A DNA stretch of 64,000 bases from Elusimicrobiaceae bacterium. Lineage in GTDB: Bacteria > Elusimicrobiota > Elusimicrobia > Elusimicrobiales > Elusimicrobiaceae. Below, piece after piece: positions 41,531 to 51,227 of the stretch. The stretch covers positions 1 to 64,000 of the forward strand of contig JAFXUJ010000014.1 in NCBI GenBank assembly GCA_017525025.1. Direction: 5' to 3'. Position 1 is the stretch's first letter. Each line of letters begins with the position of its first letter. Made by a program: the position numbers and the translations under genes. The notes beneath the pieces are model-generated. The model was given only the letters and a program-made list of their open reading frames with translations, was not told where the DNA came from and did not search any database.

Positions 41531-44242
41531 ATGTTACCCAAAGCGTATGAACCGCAAGAAGTAGAACAAAAACTCGCCGAGAAATGGCAAAACGCCAAAC
41601 TATTCGCCGCCAAGGCCGATAAAAATAAAAAACCTTTTGTAATTGTTATCCCTCCGCCCAATATTACGGGTGCCTTACACATGGGCCACGCGTCTACGAA
41701 CACGTTGCAAGACGTGTTAATTCGCGCGCACCGCATGTTTGGCGAAGATGCCTACTGGGTACCGGGAACGGACCACGGCGGCATTGCCACCCAAAACGTC
41801 ATTGAGAAAAAGCTTTCCAAAGAACAACATAAATCCCGCCACGACTTGGGCCGCGAAGAATTTGTCAAAACCGTGTGGGAATGGTACAACGAGTGCGGCA
41901 ATGCAATTTATACGCAATTTCGCAAAATGGGTTGGGCGCTTGATTTAAGCGATATCCGCTTTACCATGGACGAAAAACGCGCCAAAGCTGTCTATGAATG
42001 TTTTAAACAGTGGTGGGAGAAAAAATATATTTACCGCGGCAAACGCCTCATTAACTGGTGCGTGCGTTGCTCTACCGCCTTGTCCGACATTGAAGTAGAA
42101 CACGAACAACACGCCGGAAAATTGTGGCATCTGCGCTACAAAGGGGAAGACGGCTCTGACGGAATTGTCATTGCCACCACCCGCCCCGAAACCATTTATG
42201 CCGACGCCGCAATTGCCGTCAATCCCAAAGATAAACGCTTTGCAAGTATGCTTGGCAAAAAAGTAATTATTCCGCTGGCTAACCGGGCTATCCCGATAAT
42301 TGCAGACGAAGCGGTGGAAATGGAATTCGGTACAGGTGCTTTAAAAATTACTCCCGCACACGACGCGACCGACTACGAAGTCGGCAAACGCCACAATTTA
42401 CCCATTCTAACGGTTATTAACGATAAAGGCAAGATGATTAACTGCCCGGAAAAATACCTGGGCATGGACAGAGACCTCTGCTGTAAAGAAACCGTCAAAG
42501 ATTTGGATGCGGCCGGGTTACTGGTTAAAGAAGAAAAATACAACAATGCCGTGTCCACCTGCTACCGTTGCCATAGCACCATTGAACCGTTTATGAGTGA
42601 ACAATGGTTCGTAAAAATGGATAAACTGGCCGCGCCGGCTATCAAAGCCGCCGAAACGGGCGAACTTGCTTTCCACCCTGCCAACTGGAAAAATCCCTTT
42701 TTGAACTGGCTTAAAAACATACAAGATTGGTGCATTTCGCGCCAAATTTGGTGGGGACACCGTATCCCGGTTTGGTATTGCCGCAAATGTAGCGAAAAAG
42801 GTCTTACCTTCGCCACCGATCAGCAAGGTAAAGAACAACTTACCAAGGTTTCATTTGAAGACGGAGCGCAACCGATTGTTTCCTTTGAAAAACCGGCCGC
42901 CTGCCCGCATTGCGGCGGACATGATTTGGTGCAAGATCCCGATGTATTAGACACGTGGTTCTCTTCCGCCTTGTGGCCGATGTCCGTTTTCGGCTGGCCG
43001 GAAAAAACAGCGGATATGGAACACTTTTATCCCACAAGCGTCATGGTAACAGGATATGAAATCCTCTATTTGTGGGTAGCACGCATGGTAATGACCGGGC
43101 TTGATTTTACCGGCAAACTTCCTTTCAAAGATGTGTACTTGAACGGAATTGTACGCGATAAAAGCGGCCAAAAAATGAGCAAGTCCAAAGGAAACGTCAT
43201 TGATCCTTTGGATATGACCGCCAAATACGGAACCGACGCCGTGCGTTTTTCGCTACTCATGCAAGCCGTTCCCAGCAAAGATATTCCGTACGCCGAAGAA
43301 AGCATTACCGGCGCGCGTAATTTCTGCAATAAGCTTTACAATGCTTCGCGCTTCATTCTAATGAATATGGAAGGTATTAACGGTCCGCTTGCCATGCCCA
43401 AGCAAGTAACGGAACTGGCTGACCAATGGATTTTGGACCGCTTTACCCAAGCAATTAAAACGGCCCGCGAAGGTATTGAAAAATACAACTTGGCACTTAC
43501 GGCCAATACCTTGTATCACTTCCTATGGGGTGATTTTTGCGACTGGTATATTGAACTGGCTAAGCAACGCTTTCAAACAGAAGAAAAAGAGCACGTCATG
43601 GCCTTGTGCGTCAATATTTTATACGGCACGCTCAAAGCATTGCACCCGCTTATCCCGTTCGTAACGGAAGAAATTGCTGCGTCTTTGCGTCCGTATGTAG
43701 GCGAGACGGAAGAATTTTTACTCAATCAATCCTACCCGCAATTTGATCCGGCCCTTTGCCACCCGCAAGCCGTGGAAAAAATGAACACGGTACAGGGTGT
43801 TACGCGGGAAATCCGCACCATCCGCTCTCAGTTTAACGTACCGCCGGGTCTTAAAATTTCCGCGGTACTGACGGCCTCCAACGCAGCCGATTTGGCTATC
43901 GTACGCGAATACGCCGATTATATTAAACTCATGGCTAAAATAGATAATTTGACCATTGAGACAAATGCCGCTAAGCCCGCTCAAACCGCTACCGCCGTAT
44001 TTGAAAACATTACGGTATATGTACCACTGACCGGGCTGATTGACTTTGAAAAAGAACGCAAACGCTTGGAAAAAGATTTGGCCCAAGCCAAAGCCAATAT
44101 CGCTTCGCGCGAAGCGCGGTTATCGCAAGAAAACTTTATCAAACACGCCCCGGCCGAACAAATCCAAAAAACTAAAGACGAACTGGCAGCTGCCAAGTTA
44201 GCTTTAGCGCAAGTAACCGCTTCGTTGGAGGATTTGAAATAA
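41531..44242 (+). CDS. valS: Valyl-tRNA synthetase
   Basis: Charges tRNA-Val. 903 residues. Class I motifs: PPPNITGALHMGHA (HIGH-type) and KMSKSKGN. The editing domain (ATTRPETIYADAA) and the C-terminal coiled-coil arm (FEKERKRLEKDLAQAK) are both present. ATG 41531 has GAGGAAG upstream; an earlier in-frame GTG at 41489 lies inside a 6-bp hairpin GCGTGA/TCACGC (41487-41505). No T-box was seen in the 116-nt leader. Cotranscribed with the exported peptidase gene that starts at the last base. Confidence 0.97.
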   Translation: MLPKAYEPQEVEQKLAEKWQNAKLFAAKADKNKKPFVIVIPPPNITGALHMGHASTNTLQDVLIRAHRMFGEDAYWVPGTDHGGIATQNVIEKKLSKEQHKSRHDLGREEFVKTVWEWYNECGNAIYTQFRKMGWALDLSDIRFTMDEKRAKAVYECFKQWWEKKYIYRGKRLINWCVRCSTALSDIEVEHEQHAGKLWHLRYKGEDGSDGIVIATTRPETIYADAAIAVNPKDKRFASMLGKKVIIPLANRAIPIIADEAVEMEFGTGALKITPAHDATDYEVGKRHNLPILTVINDKGKMINCPEKYLGMDRDLCCKETVKDLDAAGLLVKEEKYNNAVSTCYRCHSTIEPFMSEQWFVKMDKLAAPAIKAAETGELAFHPANWKNPFLNWLKNIQDWCISRQIWWGHRIPVWYCRKCSEKGLTFATDQQGKEQLTKVSFEDGAQPIVSFEKPAACPHCGGHDLVQDPDVLDTWFSSALWPMSVFGWPEKTADMEHFYPTSVMVTGYEILYLWVARMVMTGLDFTGKLPFKDVYLNGIVRDKSGQKMSKSKGNVIDPLDMTAKYGTDAVRFSLLMQAVPSKDIPYAEESITGARNFCNKLYNASRFILMNMEGINGPLAMPKQVTELADQWILDRFTQAIKTAREGIEKYNLALTANTLYHFLWGDFCDWYIELAKQRFQTEEKEHVMALCVNILYGTLKALHPLIPFVTEEIAASLRPYVGETEEFLLNQSYPQFDPALCHPQAVEKMNTVQGVTREIRTIRSQFNVPPGLKISAVLTASNAADLAIVREYADYIKLMAKIDNLTIETNAAKPAQTATAVFENITVYVPLTGLIDFEKERKRLEKDLAQAKANIASREARLSQENFIKHAPAEQIQKTKDELAAAKLALAQVTASLEDLK

Positions 44243-45597
44243 TGCACCGGCTCTTACAAGGCGTCGCTTTGCTTTTAACCGTTGGGTTGCCGTTTTGCGC
44301 GGCAGCCCAAACGGCGGACGATTGGAAATCCGTCTCCCGTTACGATAAAGCCGCTGCCAAAAAGCAACTGACGCAACGTTTAAGCAAGTACGTTACGTTT
44401 GATACACAATCCCAAGAAACAGATAACGTACCCAGTACTCCGGGCCAAATGAAATTTGCTAAGGAGCTAGCCAAAGAACTCAAAAAAAACGGAGCCGTAA
44501 ACGTTCAAGTCAATTCGTCCGCAATTGTAACGGCCGAAATTCCTTCCAATTTAAATAAACCTACCCCCGTCGTGGCCCTTTTGGCTCATATGGATACCGC
44601 ATTGGAGTCATCCGGCAAAAACGTAAAACCTCAAATCCATGCGAATTATCAAGGGGGAGACCTTATTATTAACAAAGAGCGCAACTTGGTTCTCAATGCC
44701 TACAATGCCCCCCAGCTCTTGCGCGCGCGCGGACATGATATCATGACCGCTTCGGGCGGTACTTTACTGGGCGCAGATGATAAGACCGGAGTGGCCATCA
44801 TCATGACACTGGTACAATATCTTTACGACCACCCGACTGTCAAACATGGAACCGTCAAAATTGCTTTTACCCCGGACGAAGAAACCGGTGCCGGCATTTC
44901 CCATTTTGACGTGCCGGCTTTCAAGGCCGACTATGCCTACACCTTGGACGGGAGTGATTTAGGGGAGATTACCGTTGAAACTTTTAATGCAAAATCCTTT
45001 ACTGTTTCGTTTGACGGGTACCGTGCCGTACATCCCGGCAATGCCATGCACACCCCCTTTGCAGACAATGTGCTTATGGCTGCGGATTTTTATACGTTGC
45101 TACCGCGCCATAAACGGCCTGAAACGACCAGCGGTATGCGCGGATTTATTTTGGTGGATAGCATTACCACCCAAGGTGATCACACCGAAATTAAGGGAAT
45201 CATACGGGCATTCTCCAAAGAAGAAATGCAAACCTTAATGAATGACCTTACCCAAGCTTTCAATACGGTAAAAAGCATGAACTTGAACGGAAAAAATTTC
45301 TCTCTTACGTTTACCGACCAATACCAAAACATGAAAGAAGTTTTGCCGGAAAAAGTGATTCACTTAGCCGAACTGGCCATGCAAGCCGAAGATATTACCC
45401 CCAAACGCTACGCGGCACGGGGCGGAACAGATGGTGCCCAGTTATCTTTCCGGGGGCTGCCCACACCCAATTTGTTTTCCGGGCAGTATAATATACATAG
45501 CGAATTAGAATATGCCGATATAGATGTGATGGAGGCCTCTTTACGCACGCTACTACGCTTAACGACTCTTTGGGCTCTCCAACCTACCGACGAATAA
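44242..45597 (+). CDS. Exported PepT-like M20 peptidase 1
   Basis: 451 residues. A cleavable signal peptide (about 22 residues, CAAAQ end) directs export. The M20 metal ligands are present: HMDTAL (HxD), GADDKTG, PDEETGAG, LDGSDLGEI, and final His in NIHSELEY; overall close to tripeptidase PepT. In most bacteria PepT is cytoplasmic; this one would act in the periplasm. Starts on the valS stop (TAATG). Confidence 0.92.
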   Translation: MHRLLQGVALLLTVGLPFCAAAQTADDWKSVSRYDKAAAKKQLTQRLSKYVTFDTQSQETDNVPSTPGQMKFAKELAKELKKNGAVNVQVNSSAIVTAEIPSNLNKPTPVVALLAHMDTALESSGKNVKPQIHANYQGGDLIINKERNLVLNAYNAPQLLRARGHDIMTASGGTLLGADDKTGVAIIMTLVQYLYDHPTVKHGTVKIAFTPDEETGAGISHFDVPAFKADYAYTLDGSDLGEITVETFNAKSFTVSFDGYRAVHPGNAMHTPFADNVLMAADFYTLLPRHKRPETTSGMRGFILVDSITTQGDHTEIKGIIRAFSKEEMQTLMNDLTQAFNTVKSMNLNGKNFSLTFTDQYQNMKEVLPEKVIHLAELAMQAEDITPKRYAARGGTDGAQLSFRGLPTPNLFSGQYNIHSELEYADIDVMEASLRTLLRLTTLWALQPTDE

Positions 45598-45613
45598 ATC
45601 CTTGTTAAGTCTT

Positions 45614-45641
45614 TGGCCTTTTCCTTAAGAGGCCTCTTTTT
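45614..45641 (+). terminator. Weak terminator after exported peptidase 1
   Basis: GGCCT/AGGCC stem followed by CTTTTTC. It is weak compared with others here, and overlaps the start of the shared-element promoter region. Confidence 0.4.
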
Positions 45642-45650
45642 CGGTTAAAA

Positions 45651-45711
45651 AGGACCTAGGCCCTTTTAGGTCCTTTGGCCCTTGCGGATTTTTCAAATAG
45701 ATTACTACAAT
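45651..45711 (+). promoter_or_regulatory. Shared-element promoter, copy C
   Basis: AGGACCTA (45651-45658), 10-nt gap, GGTCC TTTG GCCC, -35 TTGCGG (45682-45687), spacer 18, -10 TACAAT (45706-45711), ATG at 45742. Confidence 0.75.
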
Positions 45712-45741
45712 AAGAGTATCTTTTAAGGATTTGGAGGAACC

Positions 45742-47253
45742 ATGAAAAAATTTTTAACCCTGTGGCTGGCTACGCTGATAACGGGAATTTATACAATCCC
45801 CGTACAAGCGGCCCCCGTATCTACATCTTTGCTGTCCCGTAAAGTACTGCAGCAAGTAACGTCCCAACAAAACGATCCGGACAAAAATGCTCGGTACAAC
45901 AAAAATTTGGCCGATCACTACCGCCCTACTTTACTCAAACGCTTTTTGCACTATGTTACTTATAATAGTCAAAGCAGTTATACGGAAGAAATTACACCCG
46001 ATCAAATTGAAACGGCTAAAAAATTGCATCAAGAAATTAAAGCCATGGGATATGACGATGCCTTGTTGACCGACCACTATTACATTTTTGTAAAAATCCC
46101 CTCCAACTTACCCGACGGCCAACACGCTCCCGTTTTAGGTTTCAGCGGGCATTATGATGTAACTCCGGATGTCACTACCAACAATGTACATGCGCAAGTT
46201 ATCCAAAATTATCAAGGGAATAAAATTGAACTGGGTAATAACCCGCAAGGAGAGCCCCAAATCTTGGATCCGCAAACACCGCGGGATGCTTACTTAAAAA
46301 CGCAAGTGGGCAATCTGATTGTAACGTCTGACGGAACAACCAATTTAGGCGCCGATAACCGGGCCGGACTTTCTATTTTAATGACCTTATTACAAACTTT
46401 AAAGGATCATCCGGAAAAACTCCATGGAGAAATTCAGCTTGTCATTGCCCCCAACGAAGAAACCGGCGGAGCTGCCGATTATATTGCCGGCGTACCTTAC
46501 CGGCCGGAAATTGCCTTTGATTTTGACGGATCCGTAGATGGCGAATTGATGACGGACAACTTTAACGCACTGCAAATCTTATGCACGGTCAAAGGACATG
46601 AAGGGCACCAATCCAATGCCGATGGCCCATACGTAAACCACGGCTTGGCCGCAGGGGACCTGATTAGACTTGTCTATGAGCACCCTTCTATTCCTACCCG
46701 CTTGGCCAATAATAGTATTGTTAATACGCGCGCCACAAACGGACGCTGGTTACGCTTGCCCTCGGAAAGCCGTGGCAAAGAAGGTTATTTAGATGTATTT
46801 ATCCAACGCCCGGCCAACGATGTAACCCTGGTGGATTTCCGCGCCCGCAGTTTCAAACAAGCCGATTTAGACGAATTGGAAAATTTTATTCGGGAAGTTA
46901 CCAACTTCCTCGCCGTGAAATATCCTAAAATTGACTTCTCCATTGAAACTAAATCTACCTATAATAATATAGGTGAAACAGCCCATCCGGCCTCTTTTGA
47001 GGTAGCCAGCAAAGCTTTCCAGGCCGCCGGTGTAAGAATGAGACCGGTATCGGAACGTGCCGGCACTACCGGTGCTATCTTCTCCGCCGCGACCAAGAAC
47101 GAACCTGAAAAAATTGTCGGTTCGTATATGTTATTTACCGGTCAAAATAACATGCACTCATACACCGAGTGGCTCAGCGAAGATGATATGTATAAGTCCT
47201 TTTTAGTAGGCTTGAACCTTATTGATCAGGTAGTAGCCTTAGGAAAAGAATAA
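45742..47253 (+). CDS. Exported PepT-like M20 peptidase 2
   Basis: 503 residues, signal peptide to about residue 23 (VQAAP). Metal ligands: GHYDVTPD (HxD), GADNRAG, NEETGGAAD, DFDGS, and His in NMHSYTEWL. Similar in plan to peptidase 1 but with an N-terminal extension and only moderate similarity. Its promoter has the shared element. The next gene rdgB follows after 6 nt, so it is probably read through. Confidence 0.9.
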   Translation: MKKFLTLWLATLITGIYTIPVQAAPVSTSLLSRKVLQQVTSQQNDPDKNARYNKNLADHYRPTLLKRFLHYVTYNSQSSYTEEITPDQIETAKKLHQEIKAMGYDDALLTDHYYIFVKIPSNLPDGQHAPVLGFSGHYDVTPDVTTNNVHAQVIQNYQGNKIELGNNPQGEPQILDPQTPRDAYLKTQVGNLIVTSDGTTNLGADNRAGLSILMTLLQTLKDHPEKLHGEIQLVIAPNEETGGAADYIAGVPYRPEIAFDFDGSVDGELMTDNFNALQILCTVKGHEGHQSNADGPYVNHGLAAGDLIRLVYEHPSIPTRLANNSIVNTRATNGRWLRLPSESRGKEGYLDVFIQRPANDVTLVDFRARSFKQADLDELENFIREVTNFLAVKYPKIDFSIETKSTYNNIGETAHPASFEVASKAFQAAGVRMRPVSERAGTTGAIFSAATKNEPEKIVGSYMLFTGQNNMHSYTEWLSEDDMYKSFLVGLNLIDQVVALGKE

Positions 47254-47259
47254 TAAAGT

Positions 47260-47874
47260 ATGAAAATTTTGATCGCAACGAAAAACCCTCACAAACTTAA
47301 AGAGTTATTGGGTATTTTACCAACAAAAACCAAAAGAGGGACGCTATTAGAATACGTCAGTTTGGCCGATTTTAAAGATTTACACTTGCCACCGGAAACC
47401 GGCAGTAGCTTGGAAGAAAATGCGGCCCTAAAAGCCATCTATGCGGCCAAACGGACCGGGCTGGTTACTATCTCCGATGATACGGGGTTGGAAGTAGATG
47501 CACTCAACGGAGCTCCGGGCGTACACACAGCCCGTTATGCCGGGGAACAAGCAGATGATGACGATAACAACCGCAAATTACTGCATGCCTTGGAAAACAA
47601 ACAATCCCCCCAACGCACGGCCCGCTTCCGCACGATTGCCTGTTTAGCCAACACACAGGGACAAACTCTGTTGTTTGAAGGAATACTGGAAGGCTTTATT
47701 GGGTTTGGTTACCGTGGAAATAATGGATTCGGTTATGATCCGATCTTTATGGTAAACGACGGCAAAAAGGCCTTGGCGGAATTAACCGAGACACAAAAAA
47801 ATAAAATCAGCCACCGCGGGCAAGCTTTCCGCAAGTTAGCCCAACAACTGGCGGCCACCATTCCCAACAAATAA
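47260..47874 (+). CDS. rdgB: XTP/dITP diphosphatase (RdgB/HAM1)
   Basis: House-cleaning enzyme hydrolysing non-canonical purine nucleotides. 204 residues. IATKNPHKLKEL at the N-terminus, SLEENAALKA, SDDTGLEVDALNGAPGVHTARYAG, NNGFGYDPIF and ISHRGQAFRKL are the family motifs. Length typical. Starts 6 nt after the peptidase 2 stop. Confidence 0.96.
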   Translation: MKILIATKNPHKLKELLGILPTKTKRGTLLEYVSLADFKDLHLPPETGSSLEENAALKAIYAAKRTGLVTISDDTGLEVDALNGAPGVHTARYAGEQADDDDNNRKLLHALENKQSPQRTARFRTIACLANTQGQTLLFEGILEGFIGFGYRGNNGFGYDPIFMVNDGKKALAELTETQKNKISHRGQAFRKLAQQLAATIPNK

Positions 47875-47884
47875 GTTTTTGCCT

Positions 47885-47925
47885 AAAAAAAACGGTACCC
47901 ATCTTAAAATGAGTACCGTTTTTAT
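47885..47925. terminator. Bidirectional terminator between rdgB and pilD
   Basis: AAAAACGGTAC...GTACCGTTTTT stem with flanking A/T runs, between convergent genes. Confidence 0.85.
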
Positions 47926-47936
47926 TACAAGGCAAT

Positions 47937-48719
47937 TTAAAACTCAATCAGTAACATAGACGGCAATATTAAAAACCACAAGTTAATAAGCGCACCTAAA
48001 CTTAAAAAGGGGCCAAACGGAATCACATCTCCGCCTTTTTTCCCTTTAAAAATCATCAGCCCCAACGAATAGACAAGGCCGAAAAAAGAAGCAAATACAA
48101 TCGTCGTAATAACCCCTTGCCAACCGAGTAACGCGCCAATTCCTCCCATGAGTTTTACGTCTCCGCCGCCCATGGCTTCTTTTTTAAATATCCACGTGCC
48201 GATTAGCGCAATCGCCAACACGCCAAACAGCCCCACTCCGGCACCCAGCAAGGCATATAATTCTTTCTGCCACCACACCCCTTCAAAATTCGGGTTTAGC
48301 CATGCGAAAAGCAAGCCCCAAACAATAAGCCCCAGCGAAAAACGATCCGGAATAATCATAAATTCCAAATCAATGACCGATAACGCTATCAATGCATAGA
48401 CAGCCGCCACTACCACAAACATCCACGGGCTCAATCCTAACCGCCACACAAATAAAACGGTCAGAACCGCGGTGAGTAGTTCAATGAGCGGATATTGAAT
48501 AGAAATAGGCGCTTTACAATGGCGGCATTTTCCCAACAAACACAAATAACTAAACACCGGTATGTTATCATACCAGCGTATGCGCGCGTTACACTTGGGG
48601 CAAGTTGAAGGCGGCCAAACTAACGATTTCTCCCGCGGAATGCGGTAAATGCATACATTAAGGAAACTACCGAAAATAAGACCAAACAAACCGGCAAACA
48701 CCAATACTAGCGTATCCAT
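47937..48719 (-). CDS. pilD: Prepilin peptidase PilD/GspO
   Basis: Inner-membrane aspartic protease that cleaves the leader of pilins and N-methylates the new end. 260 residues. Zinc motifs CPKC and CRHC in the N-terminal methylase region, first catalytic Asp in SVIDLEFMIIPD, second in GGGDVKLM. It is the only peptidase of this type in the window and is the expected maturase of the pilin-like proteins at 7297, 18817, 28729 and 48767. RBS AAGGAG. Confidence 0.95.
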   Translation of the reverse strand: MDTLVLVFAGLFGLIFGSFLNVCIYRIPREKSLVWPPSTCPKCNARIRWYDNIPVFSYLCLLGKCRHCKAPISIQYPLIELLTAVLTVLFVWRLGLSPWMFVVVAAVYALIALSVIDLEFMIIPDRFSLGLIVWGLLFAWLNPNFEGVWWQKELYALLGAGVGLFGVLAIALIGTWIFKKEAMGGGDVKLMGGIGALLGWQGVITTIVFASFFGLVYSLGLMIFKGKKGGDVIPFGPFLSLGALINLWFLILPSMLLIEF

Positions 48720-48766
48720 ACAACTCCTTTTTGTGACAAAAAATAGGGAAACCGCTACTCAATCCG

Positions 48767-49183
48767 TCAATGCGTATACCAAACTTTTCCATAGCTATCT
48801 TCTTTATCGGAATTGACAAAGAAATCGCCGTAGCGGGGATCGGCCGGATCGTTTACATACGCCCATCCACCGGTTTTGGTAAATGCTTGCTCAAAATTAC
48901 CGACGGACACATGCGCGCTGGGCTCATAACCCGGCACACGTGCTTGTGGCATTTTTTCTAGGAATTGCGGTACCAGGCAAGACAAATCATCCGTAGGATA
49001 ACGGCCTTGGTTTTCGCCGTAATAAGCGGCGATAGCGCTGCGCACCCGCATCAAGTGATGCTTGGTGCTACCTTCTTGGGCTTTGTGTACCAGCGTCATA
49101 AATTTAGGCACCGTAAAACCGAATAAGCACGCTAATACCACAACTACAACTACTATTTCCGTTACCGTGAACCCTTTTTTCAT
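48767..49183 (-). CDS. Type II secretion/type IV pseudopilin-like protein
   Basis: 138 residues. Leader MKKG, F at the site, Glu at +5 (FTVTEIVVV), then a hydrophobic helix different from that of pilins 1-3 (ACLFGFTVPKFMTLVH). The C-terminal part with YGENQGRYPTDDLSCL, KMPQARVPGY and GGWAYVNDPADPRYG is of the GspG/major pseudopilin type. Located between an M20 gene and pilD, likely on the same transcript (RBS GAGGTGG). Confidence 0.87.
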   Translation of the reverse strand: MKKGFTVTEIVVVVVVLACLFGFTVPKFMTLVHKAQEGSTKHHLMRVRSAIAAYYGENQGRYPTDDLSCLVPQFLEKMPQARVPGYEPSAHVSVGNFEQAFTKTGGWAYVNDPADPRYGDFFVNSDKEDSYGKVWYTH

Positions 49184-49198
49184 GAGCCGCCACCTCTT

Positions 49199-50431
49199 TT
49201 ATTTAAAACGCATGGCTACCAACGCAAATACTTTAGCATCACCCAGCGTATTTTTAATGCTGGAATATTCATTGGGTTGGTGCATGGTTTCATCTAGTTT
49301 GGAATATACTACTGCCGGGTAACCCACGTTGCGCAAGTACGCCCCGACGGTCCCGCCACCTACTCCCATCACACGGGGTTGGTTACGGTAAATCTCTTTT
49401 ACAGCTGCTTGAGTCAACTTTACCACAAATTTATTTTTATCTGTCGGTTTAGAAACGTCATCTATCGGCGTTTCCAGCTGGATTTTTGCTTTGAATTTCT
49501 TTTCCACCTGTTTGATGACCCGCTTTATTTCCGCTAATACCTGTTTGTTGGAATAGCAAGGCAAAATGCGGCAATCTAAATAAAATACATCTTTACCCGG
49601 AATAGTATTCACATTGGGTACATTGGCCTCACGCTTGGTCGGCTCAAAAGTGCTGGCCGTTTCCGGCGCAAATAAATTATTTTTTTTGTTAAATTTCTTA
49701 TGTAATGCTTCATCTAACGCTACTTGCAAATAAGCACCCACGCGATTAGCATTCAAGCCGGATTTAGGGGTAGAACCGTGCGTTTGTTTACCCAGTACGG
49801 TCAATTTAACCCACAACATGTTCTTCTCGGCAATTTCAATCATAGTACCGTCCTGCACGCCACCGTCCGGCACCAAAAATTCATCGTTTTTGCCAAAGAA
49901 ATGCGTATGTTTTTTAAGCATTTCCAATAAACCGTATTCACTGCCGACTTCTTCATCCGCATTGAATAGGAGGGCATAGTTGCACGGCGGACGAATCCCC
50001 TGATCCATCATCGCTTTTACAGCCAGCAACCCGGAAACAATCCCTTGTTGGTTGTCTTCCGCACCCCGCCCGTAAATTTTATCGCCTTTCACTACAGCTT
50101 TGAACGGATCCGTTTTCCACAAAGACAAATCGCCGGCCGGCACTACGTCCATGTGCGCCATAACCCACAAGGTTTTATTCTTATTTTTCCCGTAATATTT
50201 GGCCATCAAATTAGGGCGCACTCCTTTTTTGGCTTTGGGATCTTTTACGTTGACTACGTTTACTTCGTCAAATTTCATTTGTTTAAGTACAGATAATAAA
50301 TAAGCTGCTTTGGCATCTTCTCCGTCCCCCCCTTCGTGCGGAGATACCGCCGGGCAGGCAATCATATGCGTTTGCAAATCAATTACCAGCGGTTTATATG
50401 TATCAATTCTTTTTAATAATTCTTTTTCCAT
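49199..50431 (-). CDS. M20-family dipeptidase (PepV/Sapep type)
   Basis: 410 residues from ATG 50431 (GGAGG). Cytoplasmic; no signal peptide. Metal ligands: HMDVVPAG, GRGAEDNQQG, NADEEVGSEYG, a VPDGG region, and the His in MHQPNEYSS. It would hydrolyse dipeptides, in line with the other peptidases here. Follows the NIF3 gene after 18 nt. Confidence 0.9.
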   Translation of the reverse strand: MEKELLKRIDTYKPLVIDLQTHMIACPAVSPHEGGDGEDAKAAYLLSVLKQMKFDEVNVVNVKDPKAKKGVRPNLMAKYYGKNKNKTLWVMAHMDVVPAGDLSLWKTDPFKAVVKGDKIYGRGAEDNQQGIVSGLLAVKAMMDQGIRPPCNYALLFNADEEVGSEYGLLEMLKKHTHFFGKNDEFLVPDGGVQDGTMIEIAEKNMLWVKLTVLGKQTHGSTPKSGLNANRVGAYLQVALDEALHKKFNKKNNLFAPETASTFEPTKREANVPNVNTIPGKDVFYLDCRILPCYSNKQVLAEIKRVIKQVEKKFKAKIQLETPIDDVSKPTDKNKFVVKLTQAAVKEIYRNQPRVMGVGGGTVGAYLRNVGYPAVVYSKLDETMHQPNEYSSIKNTLGDAKVFALVAMRFK

Positions 50432-50449
50432 CGAATCCTCCAAACTATA

Positions 50450-51202
50450 TTAAATCGGGTTAGGTACATCTATAAATTCCGTAGCCACGTTAAAGCGTTT
50501 GGCCACTACCTTCATCAAGGCAATTAGCCCGGGCTTTTCCGAATTGTAATGGCCCAATGCCACACAATTAATATGCCCTTCACGGCACCATTCTTGTACC
50601 GGTTCATCTACTACGCCGGTAACAAACAAATCCAAGCCTTGCGCAATGGCTTGCGGCAACAGGCTGTGCGCCCCGCCGCTCACGACTGCCAACGATTTTA
50701 TTTCTTTCGGTCCAAAGGCGAATACTTGCGCTTTCGTTTGGCATGCTTTTTCCCACTTTTTAACCAAGGCAGTTAACGGTTGGGCCTTTACTTTTCCTTC
50801 AAAACCAATCGTCCCCCCGTGATATAACCCAAACGGCCGCACTTGTTTGGCTCCAGTCATGCGCATTAAACAAGCATTGTGCCCACTTACCGGGTGTTTG
50901 TCCAACGGCAAGTGATAAGCCGCCAAGTTTAGATTATGCTCTAACAAAAAAGCAACCCGCTTACGCAATAACCCCGTCAACGGTTCCAACTGCCCCCACA
51001 ATAAGCCATGATGTACCACAATTAAATCGGCCCCGGCCGCTTCGGCACGGCGAAACAACTCCAACGAAGCCGATACGCCAAAAACAATCTTCTTTATCTG
51101 AGATTTTCCAGCTACCTGTAAACCGTTGCAACTGGCATCAGCTATTTGCGGACTGTTGAGGTACGTATTTAAAAATTGGATAACATCTTCGCAATTGGCC
51201 AT
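50450..51202 (-). CDS. NIF3-like dinuclear metal-centre protein
   Basis: 250 residues. Family motifs: NGLQVAG near residue 27, VVHHGLLWG (two adjacent His ligands), AYHLPLDKH and the C-terminal GHYNSEK with a His/Glu pair. NIF3/YbgI proteins form hexameric rings with a dimetal centre; the catalytic activity (GTP cyclohydrolase-like has been suggested) is not settled. Divergent from the amidase gene, with start codons only 25 bp apart. Confidence 0.94.
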   Translation of the reverse strand: MANCEDVIQFLNTYLNSPQIADASCNGLQVAGKSQIKKIVFGVSASLELFRRAEAAGADLIVVHHGLLWGQLEPLTGLLRKRVAFLLEHNLNLAAYHLPLDKHPVSGHNACLMRMTGAKQVRPFGLYHGGTIGFEGKVKAQPLTALVKKWEKACQTKAQVFAFGPKEIKSLAVVSGGAHSLLPQAIAQGLDLFVTGVVDEPVQEWCREGHINCVALGHYNSEKPGLIALMKVVAKRFNVATEFIDVPNPI

Positions 51203-51227
51203 AGAATTATGTTATCATTTTATAAGG
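51203..51227. promoter_or_regulatory. Compact divergent promoter region
   Basis: Only 25 nt separate the NIF3 ATG (-) from the amidase ATG (+). TATCAT (51213-51218) on the plus strand ends 9 nt before 51228; TATAAA on the minus strand (51219-51224) lies 16 nt before 51202. -35 elements, if any, must lie in the opposing coding sequence. Confidence 0.45.
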
